18,790 nt of DNA from JBHHZJ01 sp046758005 (GTDB lineage: Bacteria > Pseudomonadota > Alphaproteobacteria > Kiloniellales > J153). Made by a program: the position numbers and the translations under genes. This document shows positions 1 to 7,944 of this stretch, one piece after another (position 1 is the first letter of the stretch; each line of letters starts with the position of its first letter). The stretch is from contig JBHHZJ010000071.1 of assembly GCA_046758005.1 (NCBI GenBank), positions 1-18,790 on the forward strand. Reading direction: 5' to 3'. The notes beneath the pieces were generated by a model that saw only the letters and a program-made list of their open reading frames with translations, ran no database searches and was not told the origin of the DNA.

Positions 1-350
1 GGTATACCGACGACCTTTCGGCGGTTCGCCTTGTCGGACATGGTGGCGATCATCAGGTCGATCTTGCCCTGCTGCAGGAACTGCATGCGGTTGGACGACT
101 GCACCGGCACCAGCTCGAGCTTGACTCCCAGCGCATCGGCCACGTCCTGGGCCATGTCGATCTCCATACCGACCAGCTTGCCGCTGGAATCGCGGAAACC
201 CCACGGCTTGTAGTCGGCCTTGACGCCGACGACGACCTTGCCGCGCTCCAGGACCTTCTTGAAGCGCTCGTTCTTGGCCGAGGCGCCGCCGGCGGCCACC
301 GCCAACGCAATGACCGTGGCGATCGCGCCCAGAAGCGTTCGTTTCATCAT
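1..350 (-). CDS. ABC transporter substrate-binding protein, family 3 (amino-acid type), C-terminus outside window
   Basis: Reading leftward from ATG at 350-348, 116 codons stay open to the window edge, so only the N-terminal part is present. The first 25 residues are a signal peptide (MMKR start, hydrophobic core, A-S-A before KNERF). They are followed by the start of a family-3 periplasmic binding fold: ERGKVVVGVKADYKPWGF, DSSGKLVGMEIDMAQDVA, then GKIDLMIATMSDKANRRK. These match the usual order 'L-x-V-G-x-x-x-x-x-P-F', 'G-x-x-x-G-x-x-x-D-L' and 'D-x-x-x-x-x-M-T-x-T-x-x-R' of the family. The protein would capture an amino acid or related small solute in the periplasm for an ABC importer. A second in-frame ATG follows at 347. 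A GGGAGG ribosome site lies just upstream. It is divergent from the demethylase-like gene at 676, which suggests (inference only) that it imports that enzyme's substrate. The ligand cannot be told from this fragment. Confidence 0.9.
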   Translation of the reverse strand, partial: MMKRTLLGAIATVIALAVAAGGASAKNERFKKVLERGKVVVGVKADYKPWGFRDSSGKLVGMEIDMAQDVADALGVKLELVPVQSSNRMQFLQQGKIDLMIATMSDKANRRKVVGI

Positions 351-377
351 TTCCAGCCTCCCTCTGATCGTTAAGGC

Positions 378-403
378 GGGCCCTGCGGGGCCCTCTATTT
401 ATA
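378..403 (-). promoter_or_regulatory. Candidate -10 element and leader hairpin for the binding-protein gene
   Basis: On the minus strand TATAAA (403-398) lies about 50 bases before the ATG at 350, a sensible place for a -10 box. The -35 match at the expected distance (TTTTTC, 426-421) is weak. Between the box and the ATG, GGGCCC-TGCG-GGGCCC (378-393) can fold into a 6-bp stem-loop in the 5' untranslated RNA. The rest of the 351-675 gap holds no gene that I can support and no clear promoter for the plus-strand gene. Confidence 0.35.
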
Positions 404-675
404 CCTTCCCGGACCGTGCCGAAAAATACAACCCCGCGGCGGGCGGCGGGCCGAAAAAAGGGTCCTCGGAGCAGGACCGCCGGCCGTGTCCGCCGTGGTC
501 GAGGATCGGGCACCGAGGCCGGCCCGCCCCGGCGACATTGTTGCTGACGGTCTCGCGCACGTGGGCAAGAATGGGGTGGGGACGGCCTCTCGGTCCCCCG
601 GCGCGGCGCGTTGGGCGGCGGGCGCTTGGGGACGAGGCCGATCGCGAACCAGGACCAGAGGCGGGGTGATCGACG

Positions 676-3090
676 ATGAAATCAAACGTGCGGGTCGCGG
701 TGATCGGCGGCGGGGTGGTCGGGTGCAGCGTCCTTTATCATCTCACCAAGTTCGGCTGGAAGGACGTGGCGCTCATCGAGCGCTCGGAGCTGACCTCGGG
801 CTCGACCTGGCATGCCGCGGGCGGGTTCCATACCTTGAACGCCGATCCCAACATCGCCGCGCTCCAGGGCTACACCATCCAGCTGTACAAGGAGCTGGAG
901 GAGATCAGCGGCCAATCCTGCGGCCTGCACCACGTCGGCGGCCTGACCATCGCCACGACGCCCGATCGCATGGACTACCTCAAGGCCGAACGGGCCAAGC
1001 ACCGCCACATGGGGCTCGACACCGAGATCGTCGGGCCCGAGGAGATCGCGACGCTCAGCCCGGTGACCAACACCGAGGGACTGATCGGCGCCCTCTACGA
1101 CCCTCTCGACGGCCACCTCGATCCCTCGGGCACGACCCACGCCTACGCCAAGGCGGCGCGCCGGCAGGGCGCCGAAATCTCGCTACGCAACCGCGTCGTG
1201 GAGTTGAACCCGCGGCCCGACGGCGCCTGGGAGGTGGTTACCGAGCAGGGCACGATCGTCGCCGAATACGTCGTCAACGCCGCCGGCCTGTGGGCCCGCG
1301 AGGTGGGCGAGATGGCCGGCGTGTACCTGCCGCTCCACCCGATGGAGCATCAGTACCTCGTGACCGACGACATTCCCGCGGTCTACGAGCGGGATGCGGA
1401 ACTCCCCCACGTCATGGACCCGGCGGGGGAGAGCTACCTGCGCCAGGAGGGCCGCGGCCTGGTGATCGGCTTCTACGAGCAGGCCTGCGCGCCCTGGGCC
1501 GTGGACGGCACGCCGTGGGACTTCGGCCACGAGCTGCTGCCCGACAACCTGGACCGCATCGGCGATTCGCTCGAGGTCGCCTTTCACCGTTATTCCTGCC
1601 TCAAGGAGGCCGGCATCAAGCGCGTGATGAACGGTCCCTTCACCTTCGCCCCCGACGGCAACCCCTTGGTCGGACCCGTGCCGGGGCTGCGCGGCTACTG
1701 GTGCGCCTGCGCGGTGATGGCGGGGTTCAGCCAGGGCGGCGGGGTCGGATTGACGGTCGCGCAATGGATGGTCGAGGGCGAGCCGGCGCGCGACGTCTTC
1801 GCGATGGACGTCGCGCGCTTCGGCGACATTTGCACGAGGCCCTACACCCGCGCCAAGGTGACCGAGAACTACCGGCGGCGCTTCGCGATCTCCTATCCGA
1901 ACGAGGAGCTTCCCGCGGGGCGGCCCCTGCACACGAGCCCGGCCTACGGCATCTGGAAGGCCCGGCGGGCCGTCTTCGGCTCCGCCTACGGCCTGGAGCA
2001 CGTCAATTACTTCGCCCCCGAGGGCGAGGCGCTCTACGAGACCCCGTCTTTCCGTCGCTCCAACGCCTTCGCACCCGTGGGCGAGGAGTGCCGGGCCGTG
2101 CGCACGGGCGTCGGCGTCAACGAGATCCACAACTTCGGCAAATACGAGGTGACCGGCCCCGACGCCGAAACCTGGCTGAACCACGTCATGGCGAACCGCA
2201 CGCCGCGCGAGGGCCGTATCGCCTTGACGCCCATGCTGAGCCCGAAGGGCAGGATCATCGGCGACTTCACCGTGGCCAAGCTTGGGCCCGCACGGTTCCA
2301 GCTGACCGCCTCCTACGCGGCGCAGGCCTATCACATGCGCTGGTTCGAGGCGCACCTGCCGGACCGGGGGGTGGCGCTGCGCAACGTCTCGTTGGCGCGC
2401 GTCGGCTTCCAGATCGCCGGGCCCAGGGCGCGGGATCTGCTGCAGCGCGTCACCCGGGCCGACGTCTCGAACGATGCGTTCCCGTTCCTCTCGGTGCGGC
2501 AGATCGAGGTGGGGCTGGTCCCCGCGATCGTCTGCCGGATCACCTACACGGGCGACCTGGGGTACGAGATCTACGTGCCGGCCAAACACCAGGTGGCGCT
2601 CTACGAGGCGCTGGCCGAGGCGGGGCGCGACCTGGGGCTCAGGCCCTTCGGCATGCGGGCCATGATGTCGCTCAGGCTTGAGAAGTCCTTCGGCTCCTGG
2701 ATGCGCGAGTTCAGGCCCGACTACACGCCCGCCGAGACCGGCCTCGACCGTTTCGTGTCCTTCAAGAAGAACGATTTCATCGGCCGCGACGCGGCGCTCA
2801 GGGACCGGGACGGGCCGCCGGGGCGGCGGCTCTGCACCTTCGTCGTGGAGGCCGCGGACGCGGACGTGTGGGCCGACGAGCCGATCTGGAAGGACGGCGC
2901 GGTCGTGGGCTTCGTCACCTCCGGCGGATACGCGCACTACGTGGACAAGTCGGTCGCGCTCGGCTTCGTGCCGACCGAGACGGTCGAGCAAGGCGCGCGG
3001 TTCGAGATCGAGATCCTCGGCGACCTGCGGCCCGCGACCCTGGTGGCGGAGCCGCTGTTCGACCCGCAGGGCGAACGCATGCGCGGATAG
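676..3090 (+). CDS. FAD-dependent N-demethylase, dimethylglycine/sarcosine dehydrogenase family (DAO + GcvT domains)
   Basis: An 804-residue protein with the full domain order of the dimethylglycine/sarcosine dehydrogenase family. An FAD-binding oxidase domain (about 6-370) opens with the Rossmann motif VIGGGVVG (9-16). A linker domain (about 370-425) follows, then a GcvT-type folate domain (about 430-700, with LRLEKSFGSW near 666) and a GcvT C-terminal barrel (about 705-800). GSTWHAAGG places His46 where the family attaches FAD covalently. Known family members oxidise an N-methyl group and pass the one-carbon unit to tetrahydrofolate. The usual 'GWERxNWF' at the linker/GcvT border reads GLEHVNYF here, so the substrate may not be dimethylglycine or sarcosine. 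No signal peptide is seen, so it is expected in the cytoplasm. ATG at 676 fits the family N-terminus; the ribosome site is weak. It is divergent from the binding-protein gene. Confidence 0.88.
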   Translation: MKSNVRVAVIGGGVVGCSVLYHLTKFGWKDVALIERSELTSGSTWHAAGGFHTLNADPNIAALQGYTIQLYKELEEISGQSCGLHHVGGLTIATTPDRMDYLKAERAKHRHMGLDTEIVGPEEIATLSPVTNTEGLIGALYDPLDGHLDPSGTTHAYAKAARRQGAEISLRNRVVELNPRPDGAWEVVTEQGTIVAEYVVNAAGLWAREVGEMAGVYLPLHPMEHQYLVTDDIPAVYERDAELPHVMDPAGESYLRQEGRGLVIGFYEQACAPWAVDGTPWDFGHELLPDNLDRIGDSLEVAFHRYSCLKEAGIKRVMNGPFTFAPDGNPLVGPVPGLRGYWCACAVMAGFSQGGGVGLTVAQWMVEGEPARDVFAMDVARFGDICTRPYTRAKVTENYRRRFAISYPNEELPAGRPLHTSPAYGIWKARRAVFGSAYGLEHVNYFAPEGEALYETPSFRRSNAFAPVGEECRAVRTGVGVNEIHNFGKYEVTGPDAETWLNHVMANRTPREGRIALTPMLSPKGRIIGDFTVAKLGPARFQLTASYAAQAYHMRWFEAHLPDRGVALRNVSLARVGFQIAGPRARDLLQRVTRADVSNDAFPFLSVRQIEVGLVPAIVCRITYTGDLGYEIYVPAKHQVALYEALAEAGRDLGLRPFGMRAMMSLRLEKSFGSWMREFRPDYTPAETGLDRFVSFKKNDFIGRDAALRDRDGPPGRRLCTFVVEAADADVWADEPIWKDGAVVGFVTSGGYAHYVDKSVALGFVPTETVEQGARFEIEILGDLRPATLVAEPLFDPQGERMRG

Positions 3091-3127
3091 CTCCGATGCC
3101 GCCCGCAGGTCGTATCGCCGAAAGGCC

Positions 3128-3156
3128 GACCGCGCGGGCCGGCGTGGCCGGCGGTC
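3128..3156. terminator. GC-rich hairpin between convergent genes (weak terminator candidate)
   Basis: GACCGC (3128-3133) pairs with GCGGTC (3151-3156) around a GC-rich centre containing GGCC on both sides. It lies in the 89-base gap between the convergent ends of the demethylase gene (3090) and the YEATS-like gene (3180). No run of T follows on either strand, so it may be only a composition effect or a processing barrier. Confidence 0.3.
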
Positions 3157-3179
3157 AGGTGATTACGATCTCGGAACAC

Positions 3180-4133
3180 TCAGTACGGGCGGGCCCCCAG
3201 CTCGCGCCGCGCCCGCCTGCCTGTCTCAAGGTATTGCTCGGCGTGCTCGCGTATCATGAACGACCCGTAATGCGGGATCGGGTCCTTTTCGCCTCTCAGA
3301 TAGACCGCGACATTAATTTCCAATGGTCCCCAAACGCTCCTGCTCAAGCGAAATCCGTTGTCCTTGTCGAGCCTGACCACCTCGGAAGGCGTAAACCACC
3401 GCTCGCTCAAGTTATAGACGACCCTATCGATGGCATCGATCACACAGGCCGCCAACGATGGTGATATCGTCTCCTGGTCTTCGCTGTGGACCGCAACGGA
3501 GAACGTATTCTTGAAGTAAGGGAACCCGTTACGTGCAACCGTCCCCGTTGCCTCGGAGTCTTGTTTGATGCGGATAAGGGTCTTCTGGCTGTCCGTGAGT
3601 TCAAGAGGGTTACAGTCCGTGTCCGGCGCGCCCAGCTCGGTCACCTTCTGCTCGGCTTGCTCCGCCGCCGTCGTCGCAAGCGTGATCTGCTTGAGTCTCT
3701 TGGCGGCGTAATCGGCTCTCTGGGCGATGGCCGCAACCGCACTCACCTGTTTATCCAGTTCGTCGATTCGTGCTTGGACGGCGTTGGTCGCATTCCTGGT
3801 CAGGGTCTCGATCTTCTCGCTCAGTCGTGCTTGGAGCTTCGGCTCAGCGCCTTGCACCATCTCGTCAACTTTGGCGTCAATCTCGCTTTGGATCGTTTTT
3901 TCCGCCATGTCCGCCGAAAAAGCCAATAGCTCTTTGTAGAATTCATACGCGGTGAACAGACCCAGCGCGCTCAAGATCGCCAAGATCGCGAACACGCCGA
4001 CGGTCATTTTCTGGCGCGCCTTGACATAAATCTGGTGGGCCCAAAGATCCTCCTGAACCTTCGTGGTGCGTGCGAGTTCGGCTTCCAGCCGTTCGATCTT
4101 GCGGCGGGCCTCCTCAAGCTCGGACTCAGACAC
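3180..4133 (-). CDS. Membrane-anchored coiled-coil protein with C-terminal prokaryotic YEATS-like domain
   Basis: 317 residues, starting at GTG (4133-4131). A GAGGAG ribosome site about seven bases upstream fixes this start. Layout: a charged helix (about 1-40), one membrane helix (about 43-65), a long charged helical region likely to form coiled coils (about 70-165), then a globular beta-rich domain (about 185-300). The last part has the pattern of the prokaryotic YEATS domain: FKNTFSVAVHSED, a predicted helix with IDAIDRVVYNL, then a 'gF-l-x-x-x-x-WG-x-x-x-I-x-V-x-V-x-L' stretch (260-279). Known context for such domains (from published comparative genomics) is sensing or conflict/signalling proteins, but their ligand is unknown. 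No effector or partner gene is adjacent. The gene is visibly less GC-rich than both neighbours, which suggests acquisition by transfer. The membrane anchor and coiled coil are clear; the YEATS assignment is by pattern only. Confidence 0.75.
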   Translation of the reverse strand: MSESELEEARRKIERLEAELARTTKVQEDLWAHQIYVKARQKMTVGVFAILAILSALGLFTAYEFYKELLAFSADMAEKTIQSEIDAKVDEMVQGAEPKLQARLSEKIETLTRNATNAVQARIDELDKQVSAVAAIAQRADYAAKRLKQITLATTAAEQAEQKVTELGAPDTDCNPLELTDSQKTLIRIKQDSEATGTVARNGFPYFKNTFSVAVHSEDQETISPSLAACVIDAIDRVVYNLSERWFTPSEVVRLDKDNGFRLSRSVWGPLEINVAVYLRGEKDPIPHYGSFMIREHAEQYLETGRRARRELGARPY

Positions 4134-4167
4134 GGCGGACTCCTCGGATAGACGGCAATTACGTCAT

Positions 4168-4231
4168 TAGAGCGGATCGTGATTGATTGGAACCACTTCG
4201 CGGTTCCAATCAATCACGTGAATCCGCTCTA
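4168..4231. repeat. Large imperfect palindrome (stem-loop 1 of 2)
   Basis: The left arm 4168-4194 (TAGAGCGGAT then CGTGATTGATTGGAACC) is repeated inverted at 4202-4231. The right arm carries three extra bases after the shared 10-base end, giving a 27-bp stem with a 3-base bulge and a 7-base loop, ACTTCGC. It lies 35 bases upstream of the GTG of the YEATS-like gene and beyond the 3' end of the MuiA gene. It has no T-run, so it looks more like a repeat-family palindrome than a plain terminator. Confidence 0.85.
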
Positions 4232-4244
4232 TACATTACAGTTG

Positions 4245-4302
4245 GAGCAGATCCGGGTCGATGACTCGTCTTCGGGCGATTCTCATCGACCCGGATCTGC
4301 TC
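4245..4302. repeat. Large palindrome (stem-loop 2 of 2)
   Basis: GAGCAGATCCGGGTCGATGA (4245-4264) has a perfect 20-base inverted copy at 4283-4302. After a small internal loop the stem continues with CGTC/GGCG, closed by the stable tetraloop TTCG (4271-4274). It begins 13 bases after the first palindrome. Both palindromes end in CTCTA, which suggests one compound repeat element. Confidence 0.85.
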
Positions 4303-4304
4303 TA

Positions 4305-4727
4305 CGGCGACGGGCAGGCAGGTTCCGCGCACGGGGCTTGACGAAGTCCCCACGGATCGGGTGCTGCGGTGCAATCCGTCCTTCGGAAAGGCGAACGACC
4401 GAGGTCAAGCGGTGCCTTGCCGCCGGTCACGGCCCTCGATGCACGTCATGCGGGTGGGCGGCGGGTCGATCATATCGCCACTTGTTCCCGCGATCATAGG
4501 CCGATTTGAACCGCGCCGGTGTTACCGGGCCGCGGCGCCGGGCTACGTGCGCCAGGACACGCGCCCCGGTCGAAGAGATGATCGCCGCCGGCGGGTCCGA
4601 GCCGGAGGTCGCGCGCGCTCCGCCGCGCGGGCCCCGCCGCCGGGCCCCTTGCGACCGCAGTCGCGTGTGCCTGCGCGCGTGAGATTCGGCGTAGGGACCC
4701 GGCCGCCGGTTCGCCGTCGCGAGGCCC
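4305..4727. other. Intergenic region without a supportable gene
   Basis: About 420 bases downstream of the MuiA gene. Open frames here lack start context and homology-like features. It holds small GC hairpins: two GGGCCC copies (4629-4634, 4642-4647) and GCGAC-cgca-GTCGC (4651-4664). Either could mark the 3' end of the MuiA transcript, but no T-run is present. Confidence 0.5.
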
Positions 4728-6404
4728 TCAGAAGCCCGGTATCGTCTGGTCCTCCGGATAACTCACCGCGTAGGCGAAGCGGATCGTCCGCTCTTCGTTC
4801 GGCTCGTAGGTGTCGGTCCAGGCGAGCACGCCCTTGCGCCCGTCGAAATCCCGCTCGCTGGGCTTTGTCGACGCTCTCAGCAACTCCACCTCGATGCGCT
4901 CGTCCTGGGGCACCGGCAGTTGATCGAGCACGGTGATCTCCATGGGGCGGGCGTGGTGGTTGGCGACCTCGACCAGGTAGCGCCGCTCGAGCCGCCGGTT
5001 CTTGTTGATCAGGCCCTCGCGCGAACGCTCCCCGGTCTCGAGCCGGTAGGCGACGCGCACCTTGTCGTCGACCCCGAAGGAAAGCTTGAAGGTTTCCCCC
5101 GGGCGCAGGATGGGGATGGCGTTCGTGCCCACGAAGGCGCCGTCGCGGAACACCGAAACCGGCCCCGGCAGCCAGGGCTCCGCGCCTTCGTAGGTGATCT
5201 CGCCGTAAAGATGGGCCTGGGGCGCGATCTTCGGGACCGCGCGCACGGCAAGGCGTGCCTGGAAGCCCCGTTCGGCGATGACGAACTTGTGCGGTTCGTT
5301 GTCCGAGAGCACGCTCGCCGCGCCCGGAATACGGTATTCGGCCGCGAATTCGCTGGCCATCACCTGTGCGGTAACCGGTGCGGCCGCCTTTGCCTTCGAC
5401 TTGGCGGATATCTCGTCCGCGGCGCTCGGAGCCTCGAGCGCTGCCGACAGACTTCCGCGAAGGCCCTGCGGCTCCGGCTCCGCTTTCGCCTGTTCCGGGC
5501 GGAACCTCTGGTCCGCGAAGTCGATGAACCAGGATGCGAGCCGCGGCAGGCGAGCGTCCTGCGCGGGTCGCGCGGTGGAGAGCGTCAGACGGACGTTCGA
5601 CCAGTCCTCGCCGGTTCGCTGCCGCACCTCGCCGATCTGAACGACGGCGGTCCGCGCGGTTTCCGAGTCGAGCCGCGCGTCGTAGAGCGGCCGCCAGGAA
5701 GCGCCCGGGATCTGATAGCTCAGGTGCAGCCGGGCAGCTGTCGGACCGGCGGTCTCGACGTTGACCCGCGCCGCGACGTTCGCGGTCCGCCCTGTCCGGA
5801 TCCGGTTCAACCTTTGCCGCGTCTGGACGATCTTCCGCTCGAGGCCGCGCTTCTCGATCTCGGCGGCGCGGATCCGCTCGTAGGCCTTGGCGGCGCCGTC
5901 GCCGATCACGGCGAACGCCTGCCGCCAGGCTTCCGGGTCGAGCTTGCCTTCGGCGATCTCACGGTTGGCGACGTCGGGTCCGTCCCGGCCGATGGCCGTG
6001 ATGAAGTCCAGCTGGATCCGCGCCGCCGCGATCCGGTCATCGAGCGCCCGCTGTTGGTCCCGGAGCGCTTCCAGGTCCGCGCTCAGCCGGCGCTCCTCTT
6101 CGCGCACCGCGCCCTCGGCGAAGTGTCGTTTGGTCTCCACCGAACCGATGCGCAGGGCCTGCGCGGCCGCGCCCCGGACACGGACCGACTCCGATGTCAG
6201 GCTGGCCGGCAGGCCTTCGATCACGACCGTGGCTTGGCCTCCGGGCAGGGTAACCTCGAGCGTGCGCACGACCTCGGCCCGGTCGGGAAAGACCGTGACC
6301 GCCGCGATCTCCGCTTGGCCGCGGACCTCGGGCGCGGCTCGCCCGGCCGTGGGCAGCAGAAGCAACACAAATGAAGTAGAAAAAATAATGCTTCGCCAAT
6401 GCAT
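4728..6404 (-). CDS. Secreted mucoidy inhibitor MuiA family protein (DUF4140/DUF4139)
   Basis: 558 residues from ATG at 6404. This start gives a normal signal peptide (MHWRS, hydrophobic FVLLLLPTAG, cut near RAA/PEV) and has GGGAG eight bases upstream. An in-frame ATG at 6446 with AGGGGG is also possible but would add 14 polar residues before the signal. Mature layout: a short DUF4140-type beta domain (about 30-90, with VTVFPDRAEVVRTLEV), a charged coiled coil (about 97-205), then a DUF4139 beta domain (about 215-558) with the conserved SYQIPGASWRPLYDAR. It ends in TIRFAYAVSYPEDQ-IPGF, as the family usually does. Members are periplasmic or surface proteins of unknown biochemical role; the name comes from suppression of mucoidy. 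Its start faces the soxB-type gene, so 6405-6689 is a shared divergent control region. Confidence 0.88.
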   Translation of the reverse strand: MHWRSIIFSTSFVLLLLPTAGRAAPEVRGQAEIAAVTVFPDRAEVVRTLEVTLPGGQATVVIEGLPASLTSESVRVRGAAAQALRIGSVETKRHFAEGAVREEERRLSADLEALRDQQRALDDRIAAARIQLDFITAIGRDGPDVANREIAEGKLDPEAWRQAFAVIGDGAAKAYERIRAAEIEKRGLERKIVQTRQRLNRIRTGRTANVAARVNVETAGPTAARLHLSYQIPGASWRPLYDARLDSETARTAVVQIGEVRQRTGEDWSNVRLTLSTARPAQDARLPRLASWFIDFADQRFRPEQAKAEPEPQGLRGSLSAALEAPSAADEISAKSKAKAAAPVTAQVMASEFAAEYRIPGAASVLSDNEPHKFVIAERGFQARLAVRAVPKIAPQAHLYGEITYEGAEPWLPGPVSVFRDGAFVGTNAIPILRPGETFKLSFGVDDKVRVAYRLETGERSREGLINKNRRLERRYLVEVANHHARPMEITVLDQLPVPQDERIEVELLRASTKPSERDFDGRKGVLAWTDTYEPNEERTIRFAYAVSYPEDQTIPGF

Positions 6405-6487
6405 TTCCAAATCTCCCGTAGTTTTAGCTTCAAGATAGATCTGCATCCATCCCCCTGCTTCGCCGGTTCCGCCGGCCCGGCTTCCCG

Positions 6488-6517
6488 GAATTCGCCCCCG
6501 AATTCATCTCCGAATTT
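6488..6517. repeat. Three GAATTY repeats with exact 12-base spacing in the divergent region
   Basis: GAATTC (6488-6493), GAATTC (6500-6505) and GAATTT (6512-6517) start exactly 12 bases apart. They lie between the divergent MuiA and soxB-type genes. Spacing near one helical turn could suit a tandem protein-binding site, but no factor is recognised and chance is possible. Confidence 0.5.
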
Positions 6518-6689
6518 ATGACGCCAAGATTTGCCTGAGGATTATGGCCGCCCGGTGGCGGAAATGCGGCCCGATTCGATGCCTCGGCGCGGGGCCACCT
6601 TGCCGCACCGCCCGCTTGACGTGTATTGGCGCGAAGGTGTCGAGTGGCGGACAGCCGCGCCGGGCGCGGCCCTTACCTTGCGATGCGCC

Positions 6690-7931
6690 ATGCCGTTCGG
6701 ACTGTTGAAATACGGATTCAGCCGGAAATACCCGGCCCGCCCCGACATTCCGCCGCCGAAGGACCTCGCGCCGTCCTACGACGTGGTCATCATCGGCGGC
6801 GGCGGGCACGGCCTGGCGACCGCCTACCACCTCGCCAAGGGCTGGGGGATCAGGAACGTCTGCGTCCTGGAGAAAGGCTATCTCGGCGGCGGCAACACGG
6901 CGCGCAACACCGCGGTCATCCGCTCCAACTACATCACGCCGCCATCGGTGCGCTTCTACAAGGAGGCGGTCGAGCTGTTCGGCAACCTGTCCAACGAGCT
7001 CGGCTTCAACATCCTGTATTCGCAGCGCGGCCAGCTCACGCTGGCCCATTCCGACGCCTCGCTGCGCACCTTCCGCCTGCGCGCCGAGGTCAACAAGCAC
7101 CTGGGCGTGCGCTCGGAGATGGTCGACCGCAGGCAGATTCGCGAGATCGTGCCCTGCCTCAACATGTCCGAGGACATGCGCTACCCGATCCTGGGCGGCC
7201 TGTGGCACCGCGACGGCGGCACCGCCCGGCACGACGCGGTCGCCTGGGCCTACGCCGCGCGCGCGGCCGCCCTCGGCGTCGAGCTGCACCAGCGCACCGA
7301 GGTGGTCGGCATCCGGCGCGAGGACGGCCGGGTCACGGGCGTGGAGACCACGCGCGGCGGCATCGCCTGCGGCCACGTCGTGCAGGCGGTGGCGGGCAGC
7401 AGCTCGCTGGTCGCGAAGATGGCGGGCTTGCGCCTGCCGATCCGCACCTTTCCGTTGCAGGCCATGGTGACCCAGCCGCTCAAGCCCTTCCTCGACCCGC
7501 TGGTCAGCTCCGCGGCGCTGCACTGCTACGTCTCGCAGAGCGCGCGCGGCGAACTCGTGATCGGCGGCGGCTCGGACCCCTACGAGCTCTACTCGACCCG
7601 CTCGACGCTCGAGCTCAAGGAGAGCCTGATCGCGCACACGCTCGAGCTGTTCCCGTTCCTCGGCGACGTCAGGTTGCTGCGCCAGTGGGCCGGGATCACC
7701 GACATGACCCCCGACTACAGCCCGATCATGGGGGAAAGCCCGCTCAAGAATTATTGGCTGGACGCCGGCTGGGGCACCTGGGGCTTCAAGGCGACGCCGG
7801 TCTCGGGCAAGTACATGGCCGAGACCGTGGCCCGGGGGAAGGTGCCGGACATCCTGCGGCCGTTCCGCCTGGACCGGTTCAGCACCTTCGACCTGGTCAA
7901 CGAGATGGGCGCCACCGCGGCCAGCCATTAG
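6690..7931 (+). CDS. soxB: Sarcosine oxidase beta subunit family protein (heterotetrameric type)
   Basis: 413 residues. The FAD-binding Rossmann motif YDVVIIGGGGHGLATAYHLA starts at residue 30. It is followed by the family signature LEKGYLGGGNTARNTAVIRSNY (60-81) and GGTARHDAVAW (176-186), whose His181 lies where the family carries covalent FMN. The end, AGWGTWGFKATPVSGKYMAE followed by a PF-x-LDRF stretch, is typical. The subunit oxidises the N-methyl amine and passes electrons between FMN and FAD. ATG at 6690 is chosen because the conserved N-terminus begins there. The frame is open further up to a TTG at 6531, but that extension looks non-coding, and the ribosome site at 6690 is poor. It is the first gene of a soxBDAG operon. 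N-methylglutamate dehydrogenase subunit A is a close relative with the same gene order, so the substrate is open. Confidence 0.9.
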   Translation: MPFGLLKYGFSRKYPARPDIPPPKDLAPSYDVVIIGGGGHGLATAYHLAKGWGIRNVCVLEKGYLGGGNTARNTAVIRSNYITPPSVRFYKEAVELFGNLSNELGFNILYSQRGQLTLAHSDASLRTFRLRAEVNKHLGVRSEMVDRRQIREIVPCLNMSEDMRYPILGGLWHRDGGTARHDAVAWAYAARAAALGVELHQRTEVVGIRREDGRVTGVETTRGGIACGHVVQAVAGSSSLVAKMAGLRLPIRTFPLQAMVTQPLKPFLDPLVSSAALHCYVSQSARGELVIGGGSDPYELYSTRSTLELKESLIAHTLELFPFLGDVRLLRQWAGITDMTPDYSPIMGESPLKNYWLDAGWGTWGFKATPVSGKYMAETVARGKVPDILRPFRLDRFSTFDLVNEMGATAASH

Positions 7932-7944
7932 GGAGCAACCGGCC

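Noticed and set aside
398..420. Sigma-54 promoter (GGCACG on the minus strand before the binding-protein gene)
   Set aside because: The -12 TTGC element is missing at the required spacing.
1183..2991. Long minus-strand open frame opposite the demethylase gene
   Set aside because: Same composition artefact; the plus strand encodes an intact flavoprotein with all motifs.
6531..6689. TTG-started 53-residue N-terminal extension of the sox beta subunit
   Set aside because: The extension has no family similarity and no convincing ribosome site; conserved sequence begins at the ATG at 6690.
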